A DNA stretch of 64,000 bases from Nonomuraea sp. PA05. GTDB lineage: Bacteria; Actinomycetota; Actinomycetes; Streptosporangiales; Streptosporangiaceae. Shown one piece after another: positions 57,757-64,000 of this stretch (position 1 is the stretch's first letter; each line of letters opens with the position of its first letter). Under the pieces are notes generated by a model. The model made no database searches. It was not told the origin of the DNA and was given only the letters and a program-made list of their open reading frames with translations. A program made the position numbers and the translations under genes. The DNA is taken from the NCBI RefSeq assembly GCF_008086045.1, contig NZ_VSEY01000045.1, positions 1 to 64,000 on the forward strand, given 5' to 3'.

Positions 57757-57769
57757 GAAACTACGCGTG

Positions 57770-58003
57770 ATGAGCGAGAACGTCTACAACCGCATCGCGC
57801 TGCTGCGCGCAGAGCGGAACGTGACCCGCCGGCAGCTCTCCGACGCCCTGGGGGTCCACTACCAGACCATCGGCTATCTCGAACGCGGCGAGTACAGCCC
57901 CAGCCTCTACCTGGCGCTGCGCATCGCCGAGTACTTCGAGGTGCCCGTCGAGGTCGTCTTCTCCACCACGCCCTTCCCCCGGATAGGCGAGCGCACGGCC
58001 TGA
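57770..58003 (+). CDS. Small XRE-type helix-turn-helix regulator
   Basis: 77 aa, essentially one Cro/CI helix-turn-helix: [58 protein letters not shown]. It starts 13 nt after the permease stop, so it is the third gene of the ABC operon. By analogy with similar operons it may bind the operator at 55964-55979 and control its own operon. Confidence 0.9.
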   Translation: MSENVYNRIALLRAERNVTRRQLSDALGVHYQTIGYLERGEYSPSLYLALRIAEYFEVPVEVVFSTTPFPRIGERTA

Positions 58004-58038
58004 CGGTTTCTGTCAGTCGGGCCGCCTACAGTGGCAGC

Positions 58039-60147
58039 ATGCGACCGGTCACTGATTTGCAGCGGAAGGTGGCGCCCTTCGAGGTCGTCACCGAGATGAC
58101 TCCATCCGGCGACCAGCCGACGGCCATCGCCGAGCTGGAGCGCCGCGTCAAGGCCGGGGAGAAGGACAGCGTCCTGCTGGGCGCCACCGGCACCGGCAAG
58201 ACGGCCTCGATCGCCTGGCTGATCGAGCGGCTGCAGCGGCCCGCCCTGGTCATGCAGCCCAACAAGACGCTCGCCGCGCAGTTCGCCAACGAGCTGCGCG
58301 AGATGCTGCCCAACAACGCGGTCGAGTACTTCGTCTCGTACTACGACTACTACCAGCCCGAGGCGTACGTCCCGCAGAGCGACACCTACATCGAGAAGGA
58401 CTCCTCGATCAACGACGAGGTCGAGCGGCTGCGCCACTCGGCCACCAACTCGCTGCTCACCCGCCGCGACACCATCGTGGTCGCCTCGGTGTCCTGCATC
58501 TACGGCCTGGGCACCCCGCAGGAGTACGTCGACCGCATGGCCCGCCTGCGCGTGGGCATGGAGACCGACCGCGACCAGCTGCTGCGCCGCCTCGTCGACA
58601 TGCAGTACACCCGCAACGACCTGGCCTTCACGCGCGGCACGTTCCGGGTGCGCGGCGACACGATCGAGATCATCCCCAAGTACGAAGAGCTCGCCGTGCG
58701 CATCGAGATGTTCGGCGACGAGATCGAGAAGCTCTCCACCATGCACCCGCTGACCGGCGAGGTCATCACCGAGGACGAAGAGCTCTACATCTTCCCCGCC
58801 TCCCACTACGTCGCCGGCGAGCAGCGCATGGCCGCCGCCGTGGCCGGCATCGAGGCGGAGCTGGCCGACCGGCTGGCCGAGCTGGAGCGGCAGGGCAAGC
58901 TGCTGGAGGCGCAGCGGCTGCGGATGCGCACGACGTACGACATCGAGATGATGCGCCAGGTCGGCACCTGCTCCGGCATCGAGAACTACTCGCGGCACAT
59001 GGACGGCCGCGAGGCCGGCAGCGCGCCCAACACGCTGCTCGACTACTTCCCGGAGGACTTCCTGCTCGTCCTCGACGAGTCCCACCAGACCGTGCCGCAG
59101 ATCGGCGCCATGTACGAAGGCGACGCCTCCCGCAAGCGCACGCTGGTCGAGCACGGGTTCCGGCTGCCGTCGGCGCTCGACAACCGGCCGCTGAAGTGGG
59201 AGGAGTTCCTGGAGCGCATCGGGCAGACGGTCTACCTGTCGGCCACGCCGGGCCCGTACGAGCTGGGGCGGGTCAAGGGCGACGTGGTCGAGCAGGTCAT
59301 CCGCCCGACCGGCCTGGTCGACCCCGAGATCGTGGTCAAGCCCACCAAGGGCCAGATCGACGACCTGGTGCACGAGATCCGTGAGCGGGCCGAGCGCGAC
59401 GAGCGCGTCCTGGTCACCACGCTCACCAAGAAGATGTCGGAAGACCTCACCGACTACCTCCTGGAGCTCGGCATCCGGGTGCGCTACCTGCACAGCGAGG
59501 TCGACACGCTGCGCCGCATCGAGCTGCTGCGCGAGCTGCGAGTCGGCGAGTTCGACGTGCTCGTCGGCATCAACCTGCTGCGCGAGGGCCTCGACCTGCC
59601 CGAGGTGTCGCTGGTGTCCATCCTCGACGCCGACAAGGAGGGCTTCCTGCGCTCCGAGACGTCGCTGATCCAGACCATCGGCCGCGCCGCCCGTAACGTC
59701 TCCGGCCAGGTGCACATGTACGCCGACAAGGTCACCCCGTCCATGGAGCGGGCCATCGACGAGACCAACCGGCGCCGGGCCAAGCAGATCGCCTACAACG
59801 AGGCCAACGGCATCGACCCGCAGCCGCTGCGCAAGAAGATCGCCGACATCCTCGACTCGCTGTCCCGCGAGGACGCCGACACCCAGCAGCTCATGGGCGG
59901 CGGCCGGCAGCAGTCGCGCGGCAAGGCCCCCGTGCCCGGCTTCGCCGCCCGGCAGGCCGGCCAGCACGCCAAGGCCATCGCCGGTGAGATGCCGCGCGCC
60001 CAGATGGAGTCCCTCATCGAGTCGCTGACCGAGCAGATGCACCAGTCGGCGGCCGATCTGCAGTTCGAGGTGGCGGCCCGGCTGCGCGACGAGATCAAGG
60101 AGCTCAAGCGCGAGCTGCGCGACATGCGCGAGGCGGGGGTTCAATAG
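58039..60147 (+). CDS. uvrB: Excinuclease ABC subunit B
   Basis: 702 aa, full length. Helicase-like damage-verification subunit of nucleotide excision repair. Seen: [11 protein letters not shown], Walker [11 protein letters not shown], the beta-hairpin [35 protein letters not shown], helicase motifs V and VI ([26 protein letters not shown]) and the C-terminal UVR domain ([22 protein letters not shown]). The ATG is 6 nt after TACAGT, a leaderless arrangement. Confidence 0.98.
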   Translation: MRPVTDLQRKVAPFEVVTEMTPSGDQPTAIAELERRVKAGEKDSVLLGATGTGKTASIAWLIERLQRPALVMQPNKTLAAQFANELREMLPNNAVEYFVSYYDYYQPEAYVPQSDTYIEKDSSINDEVERLRHSATNSLLTRRDTIVVASVSCIYGLGTPQEYVDRMARLRVGMETDRDQLLRRLVDMQYTRNDLAFTRGTFRVRGDTIEIIPKYEELAVRIEMFGDEIEKLSTMHPLTGEVITEDEELYIFPASHYVAGEQRMAAAVAGIEAELADRLAELERQGKLLEAQRLRMRTTYDIEMMRQVGTCSGIENYSRHMDGREAGSAPNTLLDYFPEDFLLVLDESHQTVPQIGAMYEGDASRKRTLVEHGFRLPSALDNRPLKWEEFLERIGQTVYLSATPGPYELGRVKGDVVEQVIRPTGLVDPEIVVKPTKGQIDDLVHEIRERAERDERVLVTTLTKKMSEDLTDYLLELGIRVRYLHSEVDTLRRIELLRELRVGEFDVLVGINLLREGLDLPEVSLVSILDADKEGFLRSETSLIQTIGRAARNVSGQVHMYADKVTPSMERAIDETNRRRAKQIAYNEANGIDPQPLRKKIADILDSLSREDADTQQLMGGGRQQSRGKAPVPGFAARQAGQHAKAIAGEMPRAQMESLIESLTEQMHQSAADLQFEVAARLRDEIKELKRELRDMREAGVQ

Positions 60148-60205
60148 GTCGTATGCCTTCTGACCTGGGCGAATGCTTCACCCGTGGGTGGGCAGCGTCC
60201 AGGGT

Positions 60206-60817
60206 ATGAACAAGACGATCATTGGGGCCCTGGTCGGTGCGTCGGTGCTGGCGGGGGGCTGCGGCGCCGTCGTCCGCGAGGCGGAGCGGCTGGCCGTCCG
60301 CACCTCGCCGTCCATCGGCACCCCCACGTCCGCGTCCTCACCGTCCGCGTCCTCACCGCCCGGGTCCTCACCGGCCGGCTCGCCGGGGGCGGGTGACCTC
60401 AAGCAGGCCGCCCAGGCGGCGCTCGGCGCGGTGCCCGGCTCCACCCTCGTCTCCATCGAGACCGAGGAGAACGGCCGCCTGTGGGAGGTGCAGGTCGTCG
60501 GCAAGGACGGCACCGAGCACCAGCTCGACGTGGAGTCCGGCAAGGTCGTCGCCGGGCCCACCACCGAGCAGGAGGACGCCGACGACAAGGCCAAGCACCG
60601 GGCCCGGGTGTCGGCGGCCAAGCTCGACTACGCCCAGGCGGCCGACAAGATCGCGGCTGCGGTGCCTGAGGGGCGGGTCACGGAGCTGAACCTGGACACG
60701 GAGCAGGGGAAGACCGTGTGGGAGGCCGATGTGATCGGGGCGGACGGGGCGAAGCACGAGGTGGCGGTGGACGCGGCCACGGGCGCGGTCACCAGGAACA
60801 ACGCCGCCACGTCCTGA
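60206..60817 (+). CDS. PepSY-domain lipoprotein
   Basis: 203 aa from ATG 60206 (an earlier ATG at 60173 adds 11 unlikely residues). Lipoprotein signal MNKTIIGALVGASVLAGGC, a Ser/Pro linker built on a 15-bp tandem repeat (about 60330-60375), then two PepSY domains: LKQAAQAALGAVPGSTLVSIETEENGRLWEVQVVGKDG and YAQAADKIAAAVPEGRVTELNLDTEQGKTVWEADVIGADG. PepSY proteins often inhibit proteases outside the cell. Target unknown. Confidence 0.88.
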   Translation: MNKTIIGALVGASVLAGGCGAVVREAERLAVRTSPSIGTPTSASSPSASSPPGSSPAGSPGAGDLKQAAQAALGAVPGSTLVSIETEENGRLWEVQVVGKDGTEHQLDVESGKVVAGPTTEQEDADDKAKHRARVSAAKLDYAQAADKIAAAVPEGRVTELNLDTEQGKTVWEADVIGADGAKHEVAVDAATGAVTRNNAATS

Positions 60818-60870
60818 CGGACCACGGCACGTGCCCTGCGCCACCGCGTTCGGTCTGGGGGCGCCTGAGG

Positions 60871-61632
60871 TCAGGGGAGCAGGGTTGTGAGGGTGCGGGC
60901 GAAGGCCTCGGGGTTGTCGAGCATGATGTTGTGCCCCGACTCCGGCACCTCCAGCACCCGCACCCCGGCCTCCCGCAACTCCGCGGCCCCGGCGGGCTCG
61001 TCGTTCTCCGGGTACAGGAAGGCGCGCGGGATCGGCAGCCCGGCCAGCAACTCGCGCACGGTCGGCTCCGTCCCCCTGGCCAGGCTGACCGCGGTGCGGT
61101 GCAGCGCGCGCAGGTCGGCGAGCCGCATCGTGGACCACCAGTGCGGCCCCACCCGATCCCGCACCTGCTGCCACCCTCCCGCCAGGAACTCCTCCTCCCC
61201 GAACGCCGCGATCCCGCTGGTACCGGGCCGGACCGGCGCAGGAGGGTAGGGGTCGAGATTGGCGTCGACCAGCACCAGCCGGGCGACCAGCTCGGGATGG
61301 CGCGCGGCCAGGACCGTGGCCACCGCCCCGCCCATGCTGTGCGCGATCACCGAGGCCCCCGACACTCCGGCCTTGCGCAGCCCTTCCGCCAGGGTTTCCG
61401 CGTGCTCCTCCAGCGTGTACGAGAACTCCTGCGGCCGGTCGCTGATGCCGAACCCGAGCAGGTCGATCAGCAGGGACCGGTGGCGGGGCAGCAGGGGATG
61501 GGCCGCCACCTCCGCGTAGTAGGGGGCCGAGGTGGCGCCGAGGCCGTGGACGTAGACACGCGCCGGCTCCTCGCCGGGCAACTCCACCCAGCGCATGCGA
61601 GCGCCGCTGGGATGGACGATGGCATCGTGCAT
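60871..61632 (-). CDS. Alpha/beta hydrolase
   Basis: 253 aa. Oxyanion strand VYVHGLGATSAPYYAEVAAHP, LLIDLLGFGISDRP, nucleophile Ser in VIAHSMGGAVA, acid region LYPENDEP and base His in PESGHNIMLDNPEAFA. An intact serine-type hydrolase, substrate unknown. AGGAGG lies 7 nt before the ATG. Divergent from a PadR regulator, which probably represses it. Confidence 0.92.
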   Translation of the reverse strand: MHDAIVHPSGARMRWVELPGEEPARVYVHGLGATSAPYYAEVAAHPLLPRHRSLLIDLLGFGISDRPQEFSYTLEEHAETLAEGLRKAGVSGASVIAHSMGGAVATVLAARHPELVARLVLVDANLDPYPPAPVRPGTSGIAAFGEEEFLAGGWQQVRDRVGPHWWSTMRLADLRALHRTAVSLARGTEPTVRELLAGLPIPRAFLYPENDEPAGAAELREAGVRVLEVPESGHNIMLDNPEAFARTLTTLLP

Positions 61633-61691
61633 GACGGACCTCCTCGTATATCGGCATCAATATATATCGGGCCCGAGGTATGATGACAGCC
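61633..61691. promoter_or_regulatory. Divergent PadR/hydrolase promoter region
   Basis: A 59-bp gap, rich in A and T. It carries a direct repeat TATATCGG (61646-61653 and 61667-61674) spanning about two helical turns, and a -10-like TATGAT (61679-61684) about 7 nt before padR. Likely target of PadR autoregulation. Confidence 0.5.
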
Positions 61692-62225
61692 ATGCTGGAG
61701 CTGGCCATACTCGGGTACCTCAGAGACCGGCCCTTACACGGTTACGACCTGCGCCGCAGGGTGGCGGCGCTGATGGGGCACGTACGCCCGGTGGCCGACG
61801 GCACCCTCTACCCGGCGATCAAGCGGATGGCCGCGGCCGGCTGGCTCATCAGGAAGGACGAGCCGGGGGCCGCCGCCGCGCCCCGGCGCACGCTCTACCT
61901 GACGCCCGAGGGCCGAGCGGAGCTGGAACGCCGGCTGCGCCACCCGGGCGAGCTCGACATCAGCGACGAGAACCGCTGGTTCACGCTGCTCGCGTTCCTG
62001 CGTCACCTGGACGAGCCCAAGGAGCAGGTGGCGGTGCTGCGTAGGCGGCTGGCGTTCCTGGAGGAGCCGACGAGCTTCTTCTACGACGGCGACAGGCCGA
62101 TGGGCGCCGAGGAGTTCGCCGATCCGTTCCGCCAGGGCCTGCTCACCATCGCCCACGCCACCAGCCAGGCCGAGCTGGCCTGGCTGCGCCACACCATCGA
62201 AAGCCTCGAATCAGTCACAGGCTGA
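61692..62225 (+). CDS. PadR family transcriptional regulator
   Basis: 177 aa. N-terminal PadR winged helix (LELAILGYLRDRPLHGYDLRRRV, VADGTLYPAIKRMAAAGWLI, RRTLYLTPEGRAEL), then a helical C-terminal domain (LLAFLRHLDEPKEQVAVLRRRLAFLEEP) for dimerisation. Start 61692 fits the family and is 7 nt from a -10-like box. Codon 15 is TTA (61734-61736), rare in this genome and dependent on the bldA tRNA in streptomycetes. It ends inside a duplicated 29-bp segment. Confidence 0.92.
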   Translation: MLELAILGYLRDRPLHGYDLRRRVAALMGHVRPVADGTLYPAIKRMAAAGWLIRKDEPGAAAAPRRTLYLTPEGRAELERRLRHPGELDISDENRWFTLLAFLRHLDEPKEQVAVLRRRLAFLEEPTSFFYDGDRPMGAEEFADPFRQGLLTIAHATSQAELAWLRHTIESLESVTG

Positions 62226-62265
62226 GCCAGGCCGGGCTCGAATCGGTCACAGGCTGAGCCCGGCC
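62205..62265. repeat. Direct duplication of 29 bp at convergent gene ends
   Basis: 62205-62233 and 62237-62265 match at 27 of 29 positions. The first copy encodes the last residues and stop of PadR; the second holds, on the other strand, the last residues and stop of the RIO kinase. Confidence 0.85.
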
Positions 62266-63122
62266 TCCTTGCGGAGCAGGGCGGCCAGGCCGTCCGGGTC
62301 GGCGGCGGCCACGCCCTTGGCGGCGAACCACGTCGCCACGTTGCGCGCGTCGCGATCGAGGAACGACGGCCCGGACGGATGCGCGATCACGTCCACGATC
62401 TGCGGCAGGTCGATCACCACCAGCCTGCCGTCCTGCACCAGCAGGTTGTACGGGGACAGGTCACCGTGCGCGAGCCCCTCCCCGGCCAGCGTCACCATGG
62501 CCGCCACGAGCTGCTCCCACAGCCCGTCGAGCCCCTCGGCCACCTGCGCCAGCCGCGGCGCCGCGTACCCGTCGGCCGTCCCGACGAACTCCTGAAGGAT
62601 CTCCGTCCCGACGATCTGCACCGGGTACGGCACCGGCACCCCCAGCTCCCACAGCCGGCACAGCGCCGAGAACTCGGCCACCGCCCACTGCGCGGCGATG
62701 GCCTGCTTGCCGAAGGCGGTGCGGCCGGCCATGGCCCGGTTCATGCGGTCGTCGCGCGTCCTGCGGCCCTCCAGGTAGCCCGAGTCTCGGTGGAACAGGC
62801 GGTGCTCGGACGAGCGGTACCGCTTGGCGGCCAGCAGGCACACCCGGTCGGTGCCGGGCACGCCGCGCGAGATCAGGTGGACGTCGGCTTCCTTGCCGGT
62901 CTTGAGTATGCCGTGCTCGGTGTCGACGGCGGCCAGCTCGGTGACGAGCCAGTCAGGGTGAGGGCGGGGGCCCTTCTCGGTCGGGGTGCTCTGGTCCCAG
63001 GTGGACCAGCGGTCGCCCTCAGGCGGGCCGTCGAGCGTCTCGGGGGCGTTGCCGAGCCATTCGAGGTCGTCGGCGTCGAGGGCGTTCCTGCCACGGCGGC
63101 GGTGTTGCGAGTGCTTCGGCAC
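62247..63122 (-). CDS. RIO-type serine protein kinase
   Basis: 291 aa. RIO1-like fold: GKEADVHLISRGV (ATP loop), Lys in LLAAKRYR, the long variable HRLFHRDSGYLEGRRTRDDRMNRAMAGRTAFGKQAIAAQWAVAEF typical of RIO1, catalytic AHGDLSPYNLL and metal-binding VVIDLPQIVDV. Eukaryotic and archaeal RIO1 act in small-subunit ribosome maturation; bacterial roles are not defined. GTG 63122 start. A 204-bp gene-free gap precedes it; I see no clear signal there. Confidence 0.93.
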   Translation of the reverse strand: MPKHSQHRRRGRNALDADDLEWLGNAPETLDGPPEGDRWSTWDQSTPTEKGPRPHPDWLVTELAAVDTEHGILKTGKEADVHLISRGVPGTDRVCLLAAKRYRSSEHRLFHRDSGYLEGRRTRDDRMNRAMAGRTAFGKQAIAAQWAVAEFSALCRLWELGVPVPYPVQIVGTEILQEFVGTADGYAAPRLAQVAEGLDGLWEQLVAAMVTLAGEGLAHGDLSPYNLLVQDGRLVVIDLPQIVDVIAHPSGPSFLDRDARNVATWFAAKGVAAADPDGLAALLRKEAGLSL

Positions 63123-63326
63123 GGTGGGATGACTCCAGGTCTGAGGCCCACCGGCGGGTCGCGATCAGATCGGCTGACGCCCGGTGGGAGGGAATGAGGA
63201 CGCGGAAAACGGCACGCGGACAGTCGTTGCCACGGTCTCAGCCTCCCTTCGTGCGGCGGTGATCGATACGCGCCATGAGTATCGCGATGCGGCGGGGACG
63301 GGTGCAACCCATTTACCCCGTGTGGC

Positions 63327-63896
63327 TCAGCGCCGGACTTTGTTCAGGTCGAGGTCGACGTCCACGTCGAAGCCGATGTTCGTCCGCAGCCGCCCGCGGT
63401 GGATGCCGGTTGGGACGTATGCCCTGACGGCGGGCTCCAGCTCGAACGTGTAAACGACGGGTACGCCGTCTTCCTGCTCCACCCGCCAGAAATGCTTGAT
63501 TCCCGCATCCGAGTACTTGATCGGCTTCGTGGTGCGGTCGCGCTCCCTGGACTCGTCCGAGACGACCTCGACGGCCAGGTGGACATCCTCGGGCTTGAAC
63601 GAGGTGGTCTTCCCGGTCAAGGCGGAGCTCTTGACGATGAGGATGTCCGGCTCCGGCCGCTGGTGCGGGCCCAGCGTCACCGTCATCTCCCGGACCGTCA
63701 TGAGCCCACGCGGCGGGCGGAGCGACCGCTCCAGCAGGCGGAGCGCGAGCATGTGGAAGCCGTTCTGCGGCGGTCTCGTGACGAGTGAGCCATCGATCAG
63801 CTCGACGTGCCGGGGCGCGCCAGGGGGAAGGTGATCGAGCATGTCAGCGGTCCACCCACCGGAAGGCCCGGGGCGGAGCAACCTCGACAAGTTCAT
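63327..63896 (-). CDS. Uma2 family (DUF820) putative endonuclease
   Basis: 189 aa. PD-(D/E)XK-type Uma2 fold: HVELIDGSLVTRPPQNGFHMLALRLL, PEPDILIV (Asp ligand), DVHLAVEVVSDESRERDRTTKPIKYSDAGIKHFW (Glu and Lys ligands) and the closing YVPTG. These proteins are very numerous in actinomycetes and cyanobacteria and have no proven role. ATG 63896 is preferred because GAGAGGG lies upstream. Confidence 0.88.
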   Translation of the reverse strand: MNLSRLLRPGPSGGWTADMLDHLPPGAPRHVELIDGSLVTRPPQNGFHMLALRLLERSLRPPRGLMTVREMTVTLGPHQRPEPDILIVKSSALTGKTTSFKPEDVHLAVEVVSDESRERDRTTKPIKYSDAGIKHFWRVEQEDGVPVVYTFELEPAVRAYVPTGIHRGRLRTNIGFDVDVDLDLNKVRR

Positions 63897-63936
63897 GCAG
63901 GACGCCCTCTCGATGAGACACCGCACGACGTGACCG

Positions 63937-64000
63937 TCAGGGCCGGTCCCTGCGCTCCTCCATCGACCGCCGATACAGCTCGTCGATCTCGTCCAGCGGG
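63937..64000 (-). CDS. 3' end of a gene continuing past the window
   Basis: The minus strand is open from the window edge to a stop at 63937-63939 and reads PLDEIDELYRRSMEERRDRP, a plausible charged helical C-terminus. It would lie upstream of the Uma2 gene on the same strand, 40 nt away. Too short for a family call. Confidence 0.5.
   Translation of the reverse strand, partial: PLDEIDELYRRSMEERRDRP

Overview
This is a window of a very GC-rich actinomycete chromosome, most likely from the Streptosporangiales (Nonomuraea-like). That assignment is an inference from base composition, the ANTAR regulator, Spo0M, PPOX and epoxide-hydrolase families, and the gene order; no 16S or other marker is present. 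The order pyk ... pdtaR ... polA, rpsA, coaE ... uvrB is a known actinobacterial housekeeping backbone, so most of the window is core chromosome. I see no integrase, transposase, prophage or CRISPR array.

Layout. 1-7.4 kb: a BpsA-like (branched-chain polyamine synthase family) gene cut by the window edge, divergent from the glutamate synthase operon gltBD. 7.5-12.3 kb: a scarred aldo/keto reductase/MmyB-regulator locus, a secreted S8 protease coupled to a DUF2784 membrane protein, and pyruvate kinase. 12.7-16.4 kb: dapD, a LysR-PPOX pair divergent from an SDR, and an atypical tRNA-Leu(CAA). 16.4-27 kb: pdtaR, then three tandem paralogous branched-chain amino acid binding lipoproteins interleaved with two unrelated lipoproteins, facing a livHMGF transporter operon. 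27.2-27.5 kb: a gene-free stretch folding into a long interrupted hairpin (candidate 6S-like RNA). 27.5-38.5 kb: thioesterase, polA, polysaccharide deacetylase, rpsA (with a textbook promoter), epoxide hydrolase, a serine-less alpha/beta hydrolase, GNAT, Clp-N protein and coaE.

38.6-55.9 kb is the accessory part: a secreted GH43 enzyme convergent with a secreted TIM-barrel-like protein; a 1851-residue TIR / degenerate metallophosphoesterase / unknown domain / NACHT / pentapeptide / WD40 protein (the best candidate for an unusual, probably immune, system); an ArsB/SLC13-type permease; a three-gene operon of a two-helix membrane protein, a cupin-like protein and an inositol-monophosphatase-like enzyme; and an operon of two SPFH proteins with Spo0M. 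56-64 kb: an ABC exporter with an XRE regulator behind a strong palindrome, uvrB, a PepSY lipoprotein, a PadR/alpha-beta hydrolase pair, a RIO-type kinase, a Uma2 nuclease-family protein and the tail of one more gene.

Genes that work together: gltBD with the Liv system (nitrogen and amino-acid supply, one GlnR-like box); polA with uvrB (repair synthesis after excision); LysR with SDR; PadR with hydrolase; SPFH proteins with Spo0M (membrane domains). Two sequence habits recur: -10-like hexamers 6-8 nt before the start codon (leaderless transcripts), and short in-frame tandem repeats in non-catalytic parts of proteins.
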